A DNA stretch of 6,465 bases from Paludibacteraceae bacterium. Lineage in GTDB: Bacteria > Bacteroidota > Bacteroidia > Bacteroidales > Paludibacteraceae. The stretch spans positions 1 through 6,465 of the forward strand of contig JAGPGR010000111.1 of NCBI GenBank assembly GCA_018055865.1, in the 5' to 3' direction. Shown piece after piece: positions 1-5,944 of this stretch. The notes under the pieces are model-generated. The model had not been told where the DNA came from and searched no databases. It saw only the letters and a program-made list of their open reading frames with translations. The position numbers and the translations under genes were made by a program. Each line of letters starts with the position of its first letter. Within the stretch, counting starts at the first letter, position 1.

Positions 1-164
1 GTCTCGACCAGTCCGAATTTCCCCGGGGAATTTTGGACCATTTTAGTTCGTCGAAAGTTTTACCTGAATTAAATTCGTCCTGCCACACTAAATTCATTTT
101 TTTAGAACTTCCACAACCGAAAAGCAGTAAAATGATGATGAAGAAAACCGGAATCTTTCTCATG
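1..164 (-). CDS. GH16-like lipoprotein, 5' end only, with apparent frameshift in the signal peptide
   Basis: Reading the minus strand from the ATG at 164 gives a basic N-terminus and a run of hydrophobic residues (MRKIPVFFIIILLLF). After a one-base frame change this continues as GCGSSKK, a lipobox-like LFGC with Cys at its end, and then LVWQDEFNSG, a Trp at KWSK and IPRGNSDW. That order (LVWxDEF, then KW, then PRGNxDW) is typical of the start of glycoside hydrolase family 16 beta-glucanases, which in Bacteroidota are often surface or periplasmic lipoproteins. The two parts are in different frames. The ATG frame hits a stop at 104-102, and the mature frame has no Met before the one at 97-95. 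Removing one base from the five-A run at 120-124 joins them perfectly. Translation from 97 would give a protein without a signal peptide. The catalytic region lies outside the window. The family call is fairly secure. Whether the gene is broken or the extra base is a sequencing error is open. Confidence 0.68.
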
Positions 165-180
165 GAGTAAAATTTTTAAG

Positions 181-196
181 TACTTTTGCAAAGATA
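181..196 (-). promoter_or_regulatory. Back-to-back TAnnTTTG (-7 type) motifs; the minus-strand copy probably drives the GH16-like gene
   Basis: The minus strand reads TATCTTTG from 196 to 189, a perfect match to the Bacteroidota -7 consensus TAnnTTTG. It lies about 25 bases before the ATG at 164, a normal short leader. A near-consensus TTTC (consensus TTTG) lies at 217-214, 17 bases further upstream. The adjoining plus-strand bases 181-188 read TACTTTTG, also a perfect match, pointing toward sufB but about 300 bases from its start. The two octamers are exactly adjacent and almost palindromic. The minus-strand promoter is the better supported. The plus-strand use is speculative because I see no -33 element for it. 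Confidence 0.5.
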
Positions 197-485
197 AAAA
201 TTTTGATAAAGCGAAAGGTGTTTATTCCATTTTTTCACAAACCTTTCTTCTTGATAATTTAATTTCAACTCAGAATGAACAATAAAAGAGAACAGACATT
301 CTTGTGTTTTAAATTTCAACAACTAACAGCACGAATAACATGAATTGTTACAACCCGATCTTCCGGGAATAGTGAAATTCGTAGTTTAACAAATAGATTA
401 TTCAGTTTTATGAATAGTCAGTATGACATCTAATAAACAAAAACCACAATTTATCTGTTATTACTCTACACTTAATGAAAAAACA
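197..485. other. Divergent intergenic region upstream of sufB
   Basis: This AT-rich stretch holds no convincing gene. No perfect TAnnTTTG promoter lies close to sufB. The best partial matches are TAAATTTC at 310-317 and TAGTTTAA at 382-389, neither with a good -33 partner. It contains GTGAAATTCGT at 372-382, the reverse complement of the ACGAATTTCAC unit found downstream of sufD. It also contains a 24-base inverted repeat at 396-419. The part from 423 to 485 is open in frame with sufB but looks non-coding. No Rrf2-type regulator gene lies here, although suf clusters in other bacteria often have one nearby. Confidence 0.5.
396..419. promoter_or_regulatory. Inverted repeat upstream of sufB (operator or leader hairpin candidate)
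   Basis: GATTATTCA (396-404) and TGAATAGTC (411-419) are inverted repeats able to pair over nine positions, one of them a G-T wobble, around a six-base centre GTTTTA. The element lies about 67 bases before the preferred sufB ATG. It could be a dimeric regulator site or a leader hairpin. I do not recognise it as a known Fur, IscR or PerR box. Its function is inferred from position only. Confidence 0.35.
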
Positions 486-1922
486 ATGTCAGACGATATA
501 TTATACGATGTAACCCAAAATGATTACAAGTATGGGTTCACTACCGATATTGAAACCGATGTAATTCCACCCGGATTGAACGAAGATGTGGTCCGGTTAA
601 TTTCAAAAAAGAAGAACGAACCGGACTGGTTGCTGGAATTCAGACTGAAAGCTTACCGTCATTGGACAACCATGGAAATGCCAGACTGGGCTTTTCTGAA
701 TATTCCACCCATTGATTATCAGGCCATTTCCTATTTTGCAGCTCCCCGCAAAAACGCACCCAAAAGTCTGGATGAGGTAGATCCGGAGTTGCTGGATACA
801 TTCAACAAACTGGGAATTCCCCTTGAAGAACAAAAAATACTATCCGGCATGGCTGTAGATGCTGTGATGGACAGTGTTTCGGTGAAAACCACTTTCCGTG
901 AAAATCTGGCTGAGCAGGGAATTATTTTCTGTTCTTTCAGTGAAGCGGTGCAGGAACATCCTGATTTGGTGAAGAAATATATGGCTACGGTAGTTCCGTA
1001 TGCCGATAATTACTTTGCAGCGCTCAATTCAGCTGTTTTCAGCGATGGTTCATTCGCTTACATTCCGAAAGGTGTTCGCTGTCCGATGGAACTTTCCACC
1101 TATTTCCGCATCAATGCAGCCAATACCGGCCAGTTTGAGCGGACGCTGATTGTGGCCGAAGAAGGAAGCTACGTTTCTTACCTGGAAGGTTGTACAGCAC
1201 CGATGCGTGACGAAAATCAACTCCATGCTGCCATTGTGGAGATTGTGGCAATGAAAGATGCAGAAGTGAAATACTCCACTGTTCAGAACTGGTATCCGGG
1301 CGACAAAGAAGGCAGAGGCGGGGTTTACAATTTTGTAACCAAACGCGGAATTTGTAAAGGCGAAAACTCCCGCATTTCGTGGACGCAGGTTGAAACCGGA
1401 TCTGCCATAACCTGGAAATATCCTTCGTGCATCCTGATGGGCGACAATTCATCAGCAGAATTTTATTCGGTGGCCGTAACCAATCATCATCAACAGGCCG
1501 ATACAGGAACCAAAATGATTCATATAGGTAAAAATACATCAAGCCATATTCTTTCCAAGGGTATTTCGGCCGGATTCAGCAACAACAGTTACCGCGGTCT
1601 GGTACGCGTAAATCCGAAAGCTGAAAACGCACGGAACTTTTCTCAGTGCGACAGCCTGCTGCTGGGTGATAAATGCGGTGCTCATACATTTCCGTACATG
1701 GAAGTGAACAACGAAACAGCAATCGTTGAGCACGAAGCCACCACATCAAAAATCAGCGAAGACCAGATATTCTACTGCAACCAACGCGGAATCGATACCG
1801 AAAAAGCGGTGGGGCTTATTGTAAATGGCTACGCCAAGGAAGTGCTCAATAAACTACCGATGGAATTTGCCGTAGAAGCTCAGAAATTACTGCAGATTAC
1901 GCTGGAAGGAAGCGTAGGGTAA
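486..1922 (+). CDS. sufB: SufB, Fe-S cluster assembly scaffold protein
   Basis: SufB is the scaffold subunit of the cytoplasmic SufBC2D complex, which receives persulfide sulfur and builds nascent Fe-S clusters. The protein (478 aa from this start) shows the family landmarks: NDYKYGF near the N-terminus, [47 protein letters not shown] with Cys236, ARNFSQCDS with Cys388, CGAHTFPY, and HEATTS with His416 and Glu417. It ends in the usual [10 protein letters not shown] helix and EGSVG. By alignment from memory, Cys236, Cys388, His416 and Glu417 match E. coli SufB Cys254, Cys405, His433 and Glu434, the residues tied to sulfur transfer and cluster assembly. An in-frame ATG at 423 would add 21 residues ([10 protein letters not shown]...) that do not resemble SufB. 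The start at 486 puts the conserved YKYGF region at the expected distance from the N-terminus. The stop codon is directly followed by an interspersed repeat. The function is secure and the exact start less so. Confidence 0.95.
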   Translation: MSDDILYDVTQNDYKYGFTTDIETDVIPPGLNEDVVRLISKKKNEPDWLLEFRLKAYRHWTTMEMPDWAFLNIPPIDYQAISYFAAPRKNAPKSLDEVDPELLDTFNKLGIPLEEQKILSGMAVDAVMDSVSVKTTFRENLAEQGIIFCSFSEAVQEHPDLVKKYMATVVPYADNYFAALNSAVFSDGSFAYIPKGVRCPMELSTYFRINAANTGQFERTLIVAEEGSYVSYLEGCTAPMRDENQLHAAIVEIVAMKDAEVKYSTVQNWYPGDKEGRGGVYNFVTKRGICKGENSRISWTQVETGSAITWKYPSCILMGDNSSAEFYSVAVTNHHQQADTGTKMIHIGKNTSSHILSKGISAGFSNNSYRGLVRVNPKAENARNFSQCDSLLLGDKCGAHTFPYMEVNNETAIVEHEATTSKISEDQIFYCNQRGIDTEKAVGLIVNGYAKEVLNKLPMEFAVEAQKLLQITLEGSVG

Positions 1923-1956
1923 AAAGCCCCTCCAAACCTCCCCGAAGGGGAGGCTT
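1923..1956 (+). repeat. Left arm of a perfect 34-bp inverted repeat (REP-like hairpin unit)
   Basis: This unit begins on the base after the sufB stop codon. It contains its own hairpin, CCTCCCC (1937-1943) with loop GAA and GGGGAGG (1947-1953), preceded by a GCCCCTCC segment. It is the exact reverse complement of 2052-2085. GC-rich hairpin units of this sort are scattered through Bacteroidota intergenic regions. I see no uridine tract after it, so it is not a standard intrinsic terminator. Confidence 0.85.
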
Positions 1957-2025
1957 GTGGATGGTGACATTGTACTTGCTTATTCTCGATTTATTAAATA
2001 GATACATTATACAAAATAACAATCA

Positions 2026-2049
2026 AAAACTCTCAGATTTGAGGGTTTT
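2026..2049. other. AT-rich hairpin inside the sufB-sufC spacer
   Basis: AAAACTCTCA (2026-2035) and TGAGGGTTTT (2040-2049) pair over ten positions with one G-T wobble around the loop GATT. On the minus strand the hairpin ends in a T-run, so it could act as a weak antisense terminator. On the plus strand only TTTTA follows, so strong termination before sufC is unlikely. Confidence 0.4.
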
Positions 2050-2051
2050 AA

Positions 2052-2085
2052 AAGCCTCCCCTTCGGGGAGGTTTGGAGGGGCTTT
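2052..2085 (-). repeat. Right arm of the perfect 34-bp inverted repeat, abutting the sufC start
   Basis: This arm is the exact reverse complement of 1923-1956 over all 34 bases. It includes the inner hairpin CCTCCCC (2055-2061), loop TTC, GGGGAGG (2065-2071). Its last base is immediately 5' of the sufC ATG. GGAGG at 2075-2079 stands six bases before that ATG, so the repeat itself supplies a Shine-Dalgarno-like sequence. Pairing of the two arms in mRNA would bury that sequence. Confidence 0.85.
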
Positions 2086-2823
2086 ATGTTACAAATAATA
2101 AACTTACATGCTACCGTCAACGGTAAAGAGATATTAAAAGGAGTGAATTTGTCGATAAACAAAGGCGAAATTCACGCTATTATGGGTCCGAATGGATCCG
2201 GAAAATCCACACTGGCATCGGTCATTACCGGTAATCCGGTATTTGAAGTGACCAAAGGAAAAGTGATTTACGAAGGAGTAGATTTGCTCGAACTTTCGCC
2301 CGAAGAGCGCGCAGGAGCAGGCGTTTTCCTGAGTTTTCAGTATCCGGTTGAAATACCGGGTGTGAGCATGGTCAATTTCATGCGTGCTGCCATCAACGAG
2401 CAGCGAAAATACCGCGGACTGGAACCTGTTTCGGCTACCGAATTTCTCCGGTTGATGCGCGAAAAGAAAGAACTGGTGGAAATGGATAGCCAGTTGACCA
2501 ATCGCTCTGTGAATGAAGGTTTCTCCGGTGGTGAGAAAAAACGGAACGAAATTTTCCAAATGGCTATGCTGGAACCCAAACTGGCTATCCTCGACGAAAC
2601 CGACAGCGGACTGGATATTGACGCGCTCCGCATTGTAGCCAACGGCGTAAACAAACTGAAAACTCCCGAAAATGCAAGCATCGTAATCACGCACTATCAG
2701 CGACTTTTAGATTATATTATTCCTGATTTCGTACACGTGCTTCACGATGGAAAAATCATCAAATCGGGTGATAAATCACTGGCATTGGAACTGGAAGAAA
2801 AAGGATACGATTGGTTGAAGTAA
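2086..2823 (+). CDS. sufC: SufC, ABC-type ATPase of the Suf complex
   Basis: SufC is the cytoplasmic ATPase that dimerises on SufB-SufD and drives the conformational change needed for Fe-S cluster assembly. It is not a membrane transporter. The 245-residue protein is normal for the family. The motifs run in order: Walker [10 protein letters not shown] (34-42), Q-loop with Gln85 in [14 protein letters not shown] signature [10 protein letters not shown] (146-155) in its SufC form, Walker [13 protein letters not shown] (166-177) with Glu171 as the catalytic carboxylate, and H-loop His203 in [12 protein letters not shown] instead of the transporter DEPTSGLD is diagnostic of SufC. The ATG at 2086 gives the expected N-terminus ([18 protein letters not shown]). 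The gene follows sufB by 163 bases, filled by the inverted-repeat element. It is likely co-transcribed with sufB, but with a translation start region made of repeat sequence. Confidence 0.96.
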   Translation: MLQIINLHATVNGKEILKGVNLSINKGEIHAIMGPNGSGKSTLASVITGNPVFEVTKGKVIYEGVDLLELSPEERAGAGVFLSFQYPVEIPGVSMVNFMRAAINEQRKYRGLEPVSATEFLRLMREKKELVEMDSQLTNRSVNEGFSGGEKKRNEIFQMAMLEPKLAILDETDSGLDIDALRIVANGVNKLKTPENASIVITHYQRLLDYIIPDFVHVLHDGKIIKSGDKSLALELEEKGYDWLK

Positions 2824-2987
2824 AAAGAAGAACTGTACCGACGAAATAAATTTATAGGGATATCCGCTACGCTCCGCGAAGATGGAAGCACAAAGATAGA
2901 TGTTTCATAATCCTGGTCTCCGCGATAACTATAGGATTTGTCCGTTTTTTGGCGCACCCAAAAATACGAATCACATTTTAATGAAAT
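2824..2987 (+). other. Spacer between sufC and the Bro-N gene, with short direct repeats
   Basis: The spacer contains CTCCGCGA twice (2872-2879 and 2918-2925), flanked by two related TATAGG...TCCG segments (2853-2866 and 2930-2944). A near-consensus promoter motif TAAATTTA occurs at 2847-2854. TAGGATTTG at 2932-2940 is one base off in spacing. A T6 run (2945-2950) follows only a three-base-pair stem, so I do not call a terminator. It may carry the Bro-N gene's own promoter, but this is weakly supported. Confidence 0.35.
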
Positions 2988-3836
2988 ATGACTGAAACTT
3001 CTATAAAGCTATTCGAAAGTAAGAAAATCCGAACTCATTGGGATGAAGGGGAAGAACAATGGTATTTCTCAGTGATTGACGTTGTAGAGGTACTTACAGT
3101 TAGTGTGAATCCGAGAGATTATTGGTTTAAAATGAAAATTCGGGTAAAAACCGAAGATGGATTTCAGTTGTCGACAATTTGTCGACAACTGAAAATGCAA
3201 TCCTCTGATGGCAAAAAATATCTTACGGATTGTGCTGATACTCAGTCTTTACTACGTATTATCCAATCCATTCCGTCTCCCAAAGCTGAACCTTTTAAGC
3301 AATGGCTGGCAAAAGTTGGCTACGAGCGAATTCAGGAAATTCAAGACCCATCGCAGGGGTTAGACCGCGCCAGAGAGAATTGGAAGCGGTTGGGTAGAAG
3401 TGAAAAGTGGATACAACAGCGTATGACCGGGCAAGAAACCCGAAATAAGTTGACAGATTACTGGAAAGATGCGGGGATAAAAGAACAAGATGAGTTTGCT
3501 TATTTGACCAATATTATCCACCAGGAATGGAGCGATTTAACAGTAAGACAACATAAACAGTTGAAAGGGCTGAAAAATCAAAATTTACGGGATCACATGA
3601 GTGAGGCAGAGCTTATTTTCACAGCATTGGCCGAACTTTCTACTCGTCAAATAGCTGAAAAAGAACAGGCAAAGGGGCTAAAAGAAAACACCGTAGCCGG
3701 GAAGAAAGGTGGAAATATCGCTAAAAATGCCCGAAAAGAATTAGAGCAGGAAACAGGCAAAAACGTGATTACGGAAGAGAATTTCTTACCGCCATTGAAA
3801 GAAATAAAAAAACTTTCTGAAAAAAGAAAGGAATAA
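2988..3836 (+). CDS. Bro-N domain protein with DinD-like C-terminal region
   Basis: The N-terminal part, roughly residues 6-110, has the Bro-N pattern seen in bacterial and phage proteins: IKLFESKKIRTHWDE, QWYFSVIDVVEVLT, DYWFKMK, and SIPSPKAEPFKQWLAKVG at 94-111. The remainder includes RKLTD-like and DLTVRQHKQLKGLKNQNLRDHMSEAEL motifs, then GGNIAKNARKELE and a lysine-rich tail. The HKQLKGLK...DHM segment and what follows resemble the C-terminal half of E. coli DinD, the LexA-controlled inhibitor of RecA filament function. Bro-N domains are linked to DNA binding, so a DNA-associated cytoplasmic role is inferred. The real function is unknown. At 282 residues the protein is full length. It lies in the same direction as the suf genes, 164 bases after sufC and only 23 before sufD, though it has no known role in Fe-S assembly. 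It looks like an insertion into the cluster. No transposase or integrase is visible beside it. A 33-bp palindrome occupies codons 59-69. Confidence 0.85.
   Translation: MTETSIKLFESKKIRTHWDEGEEQWYFSVIDVVEVLTVSVNPRDYWFKMKIRVKTEDGFQLSTICRQLKMQSSDGKKYLTDCADTQSLLRIIQSIPSPKAEPFKQWLAKVGYERIQEIQDPSQGLDRARENWKRLGRSEKWIQQRMTGQETRNKLTDYWKDAGIKEQDEFAYLTNIIHQEWSDLTVRQHKQLKGLKNQNLRDHMSEAELIFTALAELSTRQIAEKEQAKGLKENTVAGKKGGNIAKNARKELEQETGKNVITEENFLPPLKEIKKLSEKRKE
3162..3194. repeat. 33-bp near-perfect palindrome inside the Bro-N gene
   Basis: Two perfect 16-base arms (3162-3177 and 3179-3194) surround a single central T at 3178. The palindrome contains GTCGAC twice. It fits the reading frame exactly, covering 11 codons for FQLSTICRQLK. 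The reverse complement read in the same frame gives FQLSTNCRQLK. As DNA it could extrude a cruciform or bind a dimeric protein. As RNA it could form a long hairpin within the coding region. Confidence 0.9.
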
Positions 3837-3859
3837 ATAGAATTTATTGTATCAAAAAA

Positions 3860-5257
3860 ATGACAACTAATAAAACAGACGTTCAGGCGAAGGCACCGGC
3901 AAAAAAAGAAGCGATTGTCCTTGAACAGCAATATATCGAACTTTACGAGCAACATTCGGAAACCATCCGCAAGCATTCGGCGACCGCATTGAATATCGGT
4001 CGCGATAAAGCTTTTGAAAAATTTCGTAAATTGGGATTTCCATCATCGACCGTGGAAAATTACAAGTACTCCGATTTCCGCGAGCCGCTGTCGGTTGATT
4101 ACGGTCTGAATATCAATAGGATGAAATTTCCCGTAAATCCCTACAACGTTTTCAAATGCGATGTGCCGGGAATTGCGGCCTATCTTTATTTTGTGGTGAA
4201 TGATGCCTTTTATCCTGTAAGAACTGAAATAAACAATTCGCTGCCCGAAGGGGTGATAATTGGCAGTTTGCGCCAGGTCGCTGAAGAACATCCGGAGCTG
4301 GTTGCCCGGTATTATGGTAAACTGGCTGAAAAACAACATGATGGCTTTGTAGCATTCAATGGTGCTTTTGCGCAGGATGGATTTTTCATTTATGTTCCAA
4401 AAAACGTGGTGCTCGACAGACCTGTGCAGATAGTTAATATTATGCGTTCGGATGTTGATTTCATGGCAAATAGCCATAATCTGGTCATAGCAGAGCAAGG
4501 AGCCAAGGTTCAGGTACTTGTATGCGATCATACAGCAGATGATGTGCGGTTTTTCTCCAACCGGGTAACAGAGGTTTTTGTTGCAGAAAATGCTACTTAC
4601 GAACACTATAAACTGGAAAATGTAAGCAGAAAAACCACTGATGTCTCTACTCTGCTCATTGACCAGGCACAAAATTCCACTGTGCTGGGAAATATTATCA
4701 CCCTTCACAACGGCGTTACCCGAAATAACGTTGAAATAGATCTCGACGGCGAAAACTGCGAAACAACGCTTTGCGGAATGGCATTATCCGACCAGAATCA
4801 GGTATTGGATAATTACACATCTATTCTTCACAATAAACCCAATTGCCACAGCACTGAGCTGTTCAAATACGTGCTCGACGACGAAGCCAAAGGCGGTTTT
4901 ACGGGCCGGTTGTATGTAGCGAGAGATGCACAGAAAACCCGTGCTTATCAGACTAACAGAAACATTCTGCTCAATCGGTCGGCTAAAATGCGCACCAAGC
5001 CGCAGTTGGAGATTCACGCGGATGATGTGAAATGTTCGCACGGAGCTACTATTGGTCAGCTCGACGAAAAGGCCATGTTTTACATGCGCCAGCGGGGTAT
5101 TTCCGAGAAAGAAGCCCGGTTGCTGCTGATGTACGCTTTCACGGCTGATGTGATTGAAAACATCCGTATCGATGCATTGAAAGATCGCATTAAGATGTTG
5201 GTAGAGAAACGGTTGCGCGGTGAACTGAGCAAATGTGAGGGGTGCAGTATTTGTTAG
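3860..5257 (+). CDS. sufD: SufD, Fe-S cluster assembly scaffold partner of SufB
   Basis: SufD pairs with SufB in the SufBC2D complex and is needed for iron acquisition and cluster assembly. The 465-residue protein has the N-terminal helical region with GFPSSTVENYKYSDF (59-73), the beta-helix core (for example GFVAFNGAFAQDGFFIYVPKNV) and the diagnostic C-terminal block HADDVKCSHGATIGQLDE. There Cys392 and His394 match E. coli SufD Cys358 and His360. RQRGISEKEARLLLMYAF follows. The extreme C-terminus is CEGCSIC, three cysteines spaced CxxCxxC with Cys465 as the last residue, a possible metal or sulfur ligand cluster. The first residues (MTTNKTDVQAKAPAKK) are a lysine/alanine-rich leader. The start at 3860 is preceded by an A-rich stretch with no Shine-Dalgarno sequence, normal for Bacteroidota. 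The gene is separated from sufC by the Bro-N gene, so its expression probably depends on read-through or an undetected promoter. No sufS follows within the window. Confidence 0.95.
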   Translation: MTTNKTDVQAKAPAKKEAIVLEQQYIELYEQHSETIRKHSATALNIGRDKAFEKFRKLGFPSSTVENYKYSDFREPLSVDYGLNINRMKFPVNPYNVFKCDVPGIAAYLYFVVNDAFYPVRTEINNSLPEGVIIGSLRQVAEEHPELVARYYGKLAEKQHDGFVAFNGAFAQDGFFIYVPKNVVLDRPVQIVNIMRSDVDFMANSHNLVIAEQGAKVQVLVCDHTADDVRFFSNRVTEVFVAENATYEHYKLENVSRKTTDVSTLLIDQAQNSTVLGNIITLHNGVTRNNVEIDLDGENCETTLCGMALSDQNQVLDNYTSILHNKPNCHSTELFKYVLDDEAKGGFTGRLYVARDAQKTRAYQTNRNILLNRSAKMRTKPQLEIHADDVKCSHGATIGQLDEKAMFYMRQRGISEKEARLLLMYAFTADVIENIRIDALKDRIKMLVEKRLRGELSKCEGCSIC

Positions 5258-5261
5258 GAAT

Positions 5262-5296
5262 ACGAATTTCACGAATTAAGACGAATTTCACGAATT
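5262..5296 (+). repeat. Tandem repeat of ACGAATTTCACGAATT (two 16-base units)
   Basis: Two identical 16-base units (5262-5277 and 5281-5296) are separated by AAG. Each contains ACGAATT twice, so the heptamer recurs four times at steps of 9, 10 and 9 bases, close to one helical turn. The repeat starts five bases after the sufD stop. A reverse-oriented 11-base match, GTGAAATTCGT, lies upstream of sufB at 372-382. I regard it as a common interspersed Bacteroidota repeat, but four in-phase copies could also serve as a protein-binding array. Confidence 0.75.
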
Positions 5297-5316
5297 TTCC
5301 AATTGTAAATGAATGT

Positions 5317-5850
5317 ATGGCAACAAAGCCGTCGAACATCAAAGCACTCGAAACCGGCACCGGCAAAAGTTGGGAGTACTGGTTGGAATTTCTGGAAAGC
5401 ATTCAGGCAGCAGAACTTCCTCACGATGAAATAGCTATAAAAGTAAACGCTCACGGCGCTAACGCGTGGTGGAGCCAGGGCATTACTGTGGCTTACGAGC
5501 AGCACACAGGAAGGCGTTTACCCGGACAAACCTGCGATGGAAATTTTCAGGTAACCGTAAGCAAAACCGTTGCCGGCAATATGGACACTGCCCTTGAAAA
5601 ATGGGTGAAAAGAGTTGAGGGAATTACCGAATTTGGCGGAGTAAAAATCACCCGTGAACCCAGCATCAGTCAGACTGAAAAATGGCGCTACTGGCGATGT
5701 GGATTGGAAGATAAATCCTCTATCAGCGTAAATATTCAAAACAAACCCGGTGGCGGAAAATCCATTCTTGCCATCAATCACGATAAAATTCAGCAAGCCG
5801 CAGACCTGGAAAACTGGAGAACTTATTGGAAGGCTTTTACGACCCCCTAA
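5317..5850 (+). CDS. Small SRPBCC/AHSA1-like domain protein of unknown function
   Basis: From this ATG the product has 177 residues. The N-terminal half has a recurring pattern, TGKSWEYWLEFL, LPHDEIA, then AWWSQGITVAYEQHTGRRLPGQ (51-71 region) and DGNFQVTVSKT. In my recollection this WWxQxxTVxYE...GRRxPGQ region occurs in proteins combined with or resembling SRPBCC/AHSA1-type domains. The C-terminal half (TEKWRYWRCGL, SISVNIQNKPGGGKSILAINHDKI, LENWRTYWKAF) fits the last strands and helix of such a fold. Ligand and role are unknown, and there is no signal peptide, so it is probably cytoplasmic. An in-frame ATG at 5242 would overlap sufD and translate the ACGAATT repeat, so 5317 is preferred. 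The TAA stop lies within a CCCCCTAAATCCCCC interspersed repeat, which may have supplied the last codons. It follows sufD by 59 bases and may be co-transcribed, without an evident Suf function. Confidence 0.8.
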   Translation: MATKPSNIKALETGTGKSWEYWLEFLESIQAAELPHDEIAIKVNAHGANAWWSQGITVAYEQHTGRRLPGQTCDGNFQVTVSKTVAGNMDTALEKWVKRVEGITEFGGVKITREPSISQTEKWRYWRCGLEDKSSISVNIQNKPGGGKSILAINHDKIQQAADLENWRTYWKAFTTP

Positions 5851-5868
5851 ATCCCCCAAGGGGGACTT
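5843..5868 (+). repeat. REP-like GC hairpin unit overlapping the gene's stop codon
   Basis: The 26-base unit CCCCCTAAATCCCCC followed by AAGGGGGACTT has a short hairpin formed by the C5 run (5853-5857) and G5 run (5860-5864). Its TAA at 5848-5850 is the stop of the preceding gene. The reverse complement of 6036-6061 matches it at 20 of 26 positions, so the same repeat family appears twice here in opposite orientations. Confidence 0.7.
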
Positions 5869-5893
5869 AAAGAGATTGTTAAATTGGAAAATC

Positions 5894-5920
5894 ACTCATT
5901 AATAAGAGTATTTTATTTTT
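5894..5920 (+). terminator. Possible weak intrinsic terminator after the SRPBCC-like gene
   Basis: ACTC and TT (5894-5900, with A5898 bulged) can pair with AA and GAGT (5904-5909) around a three-base loop, followed by the T-rich run TTTTATTTTT (5911-5920). The stem is short and AT-containing, so termination is plausible but weak. It lies outside the mobile-element-like segment that starts at 5945. Confidence 0.35.
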
Positions 5921-5944
5921 ATAACGATTCTGAATCCCAATTGT

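Noticed and set aside
423..485. Extended sufB start giving 21 extra residues
   Set aside because: The added residues do not resemble SufB N-termini, and the start at 486 places the conserved NDYKYGF motif at the usual distance.
1111..1542. Long antisense open frame within sufB
   Set aside because: No recognisable domains. It lies wholly opposite a strongly conserved gene, as do the open frames opposite sufC, Bro-N and sufD.
2891..2898. TATCTTTG promoter-like octamer on the minus strand in the sufC-Bro-N spacer
   Set aside because: It would drive antisense transcription into sufC with no gene to serve, so a chance match or part of a repeat is more likely.
2932..2950. Possible terminator after sufC ending in T6
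   Set aside because: The stem before the T-run has only three base pairs (GGA/TCC), too weak to call.
2981..2995. ATG seven bases before the Bro-N start
   Set aside because: It is out of frame and stops after four codons.
5262..5296. Possible CRISPR-like array
   Set aside because: Units are tandem with only a 3-base gap and no variable spacers, and no cas gene is present.
5242..5316. Extended start of the SRPBCC-like gene
   Set aside because: It would overlap the sufD end and translate the ACGAATT repeat. The homologous-looking part begins at the ATG at 5317.
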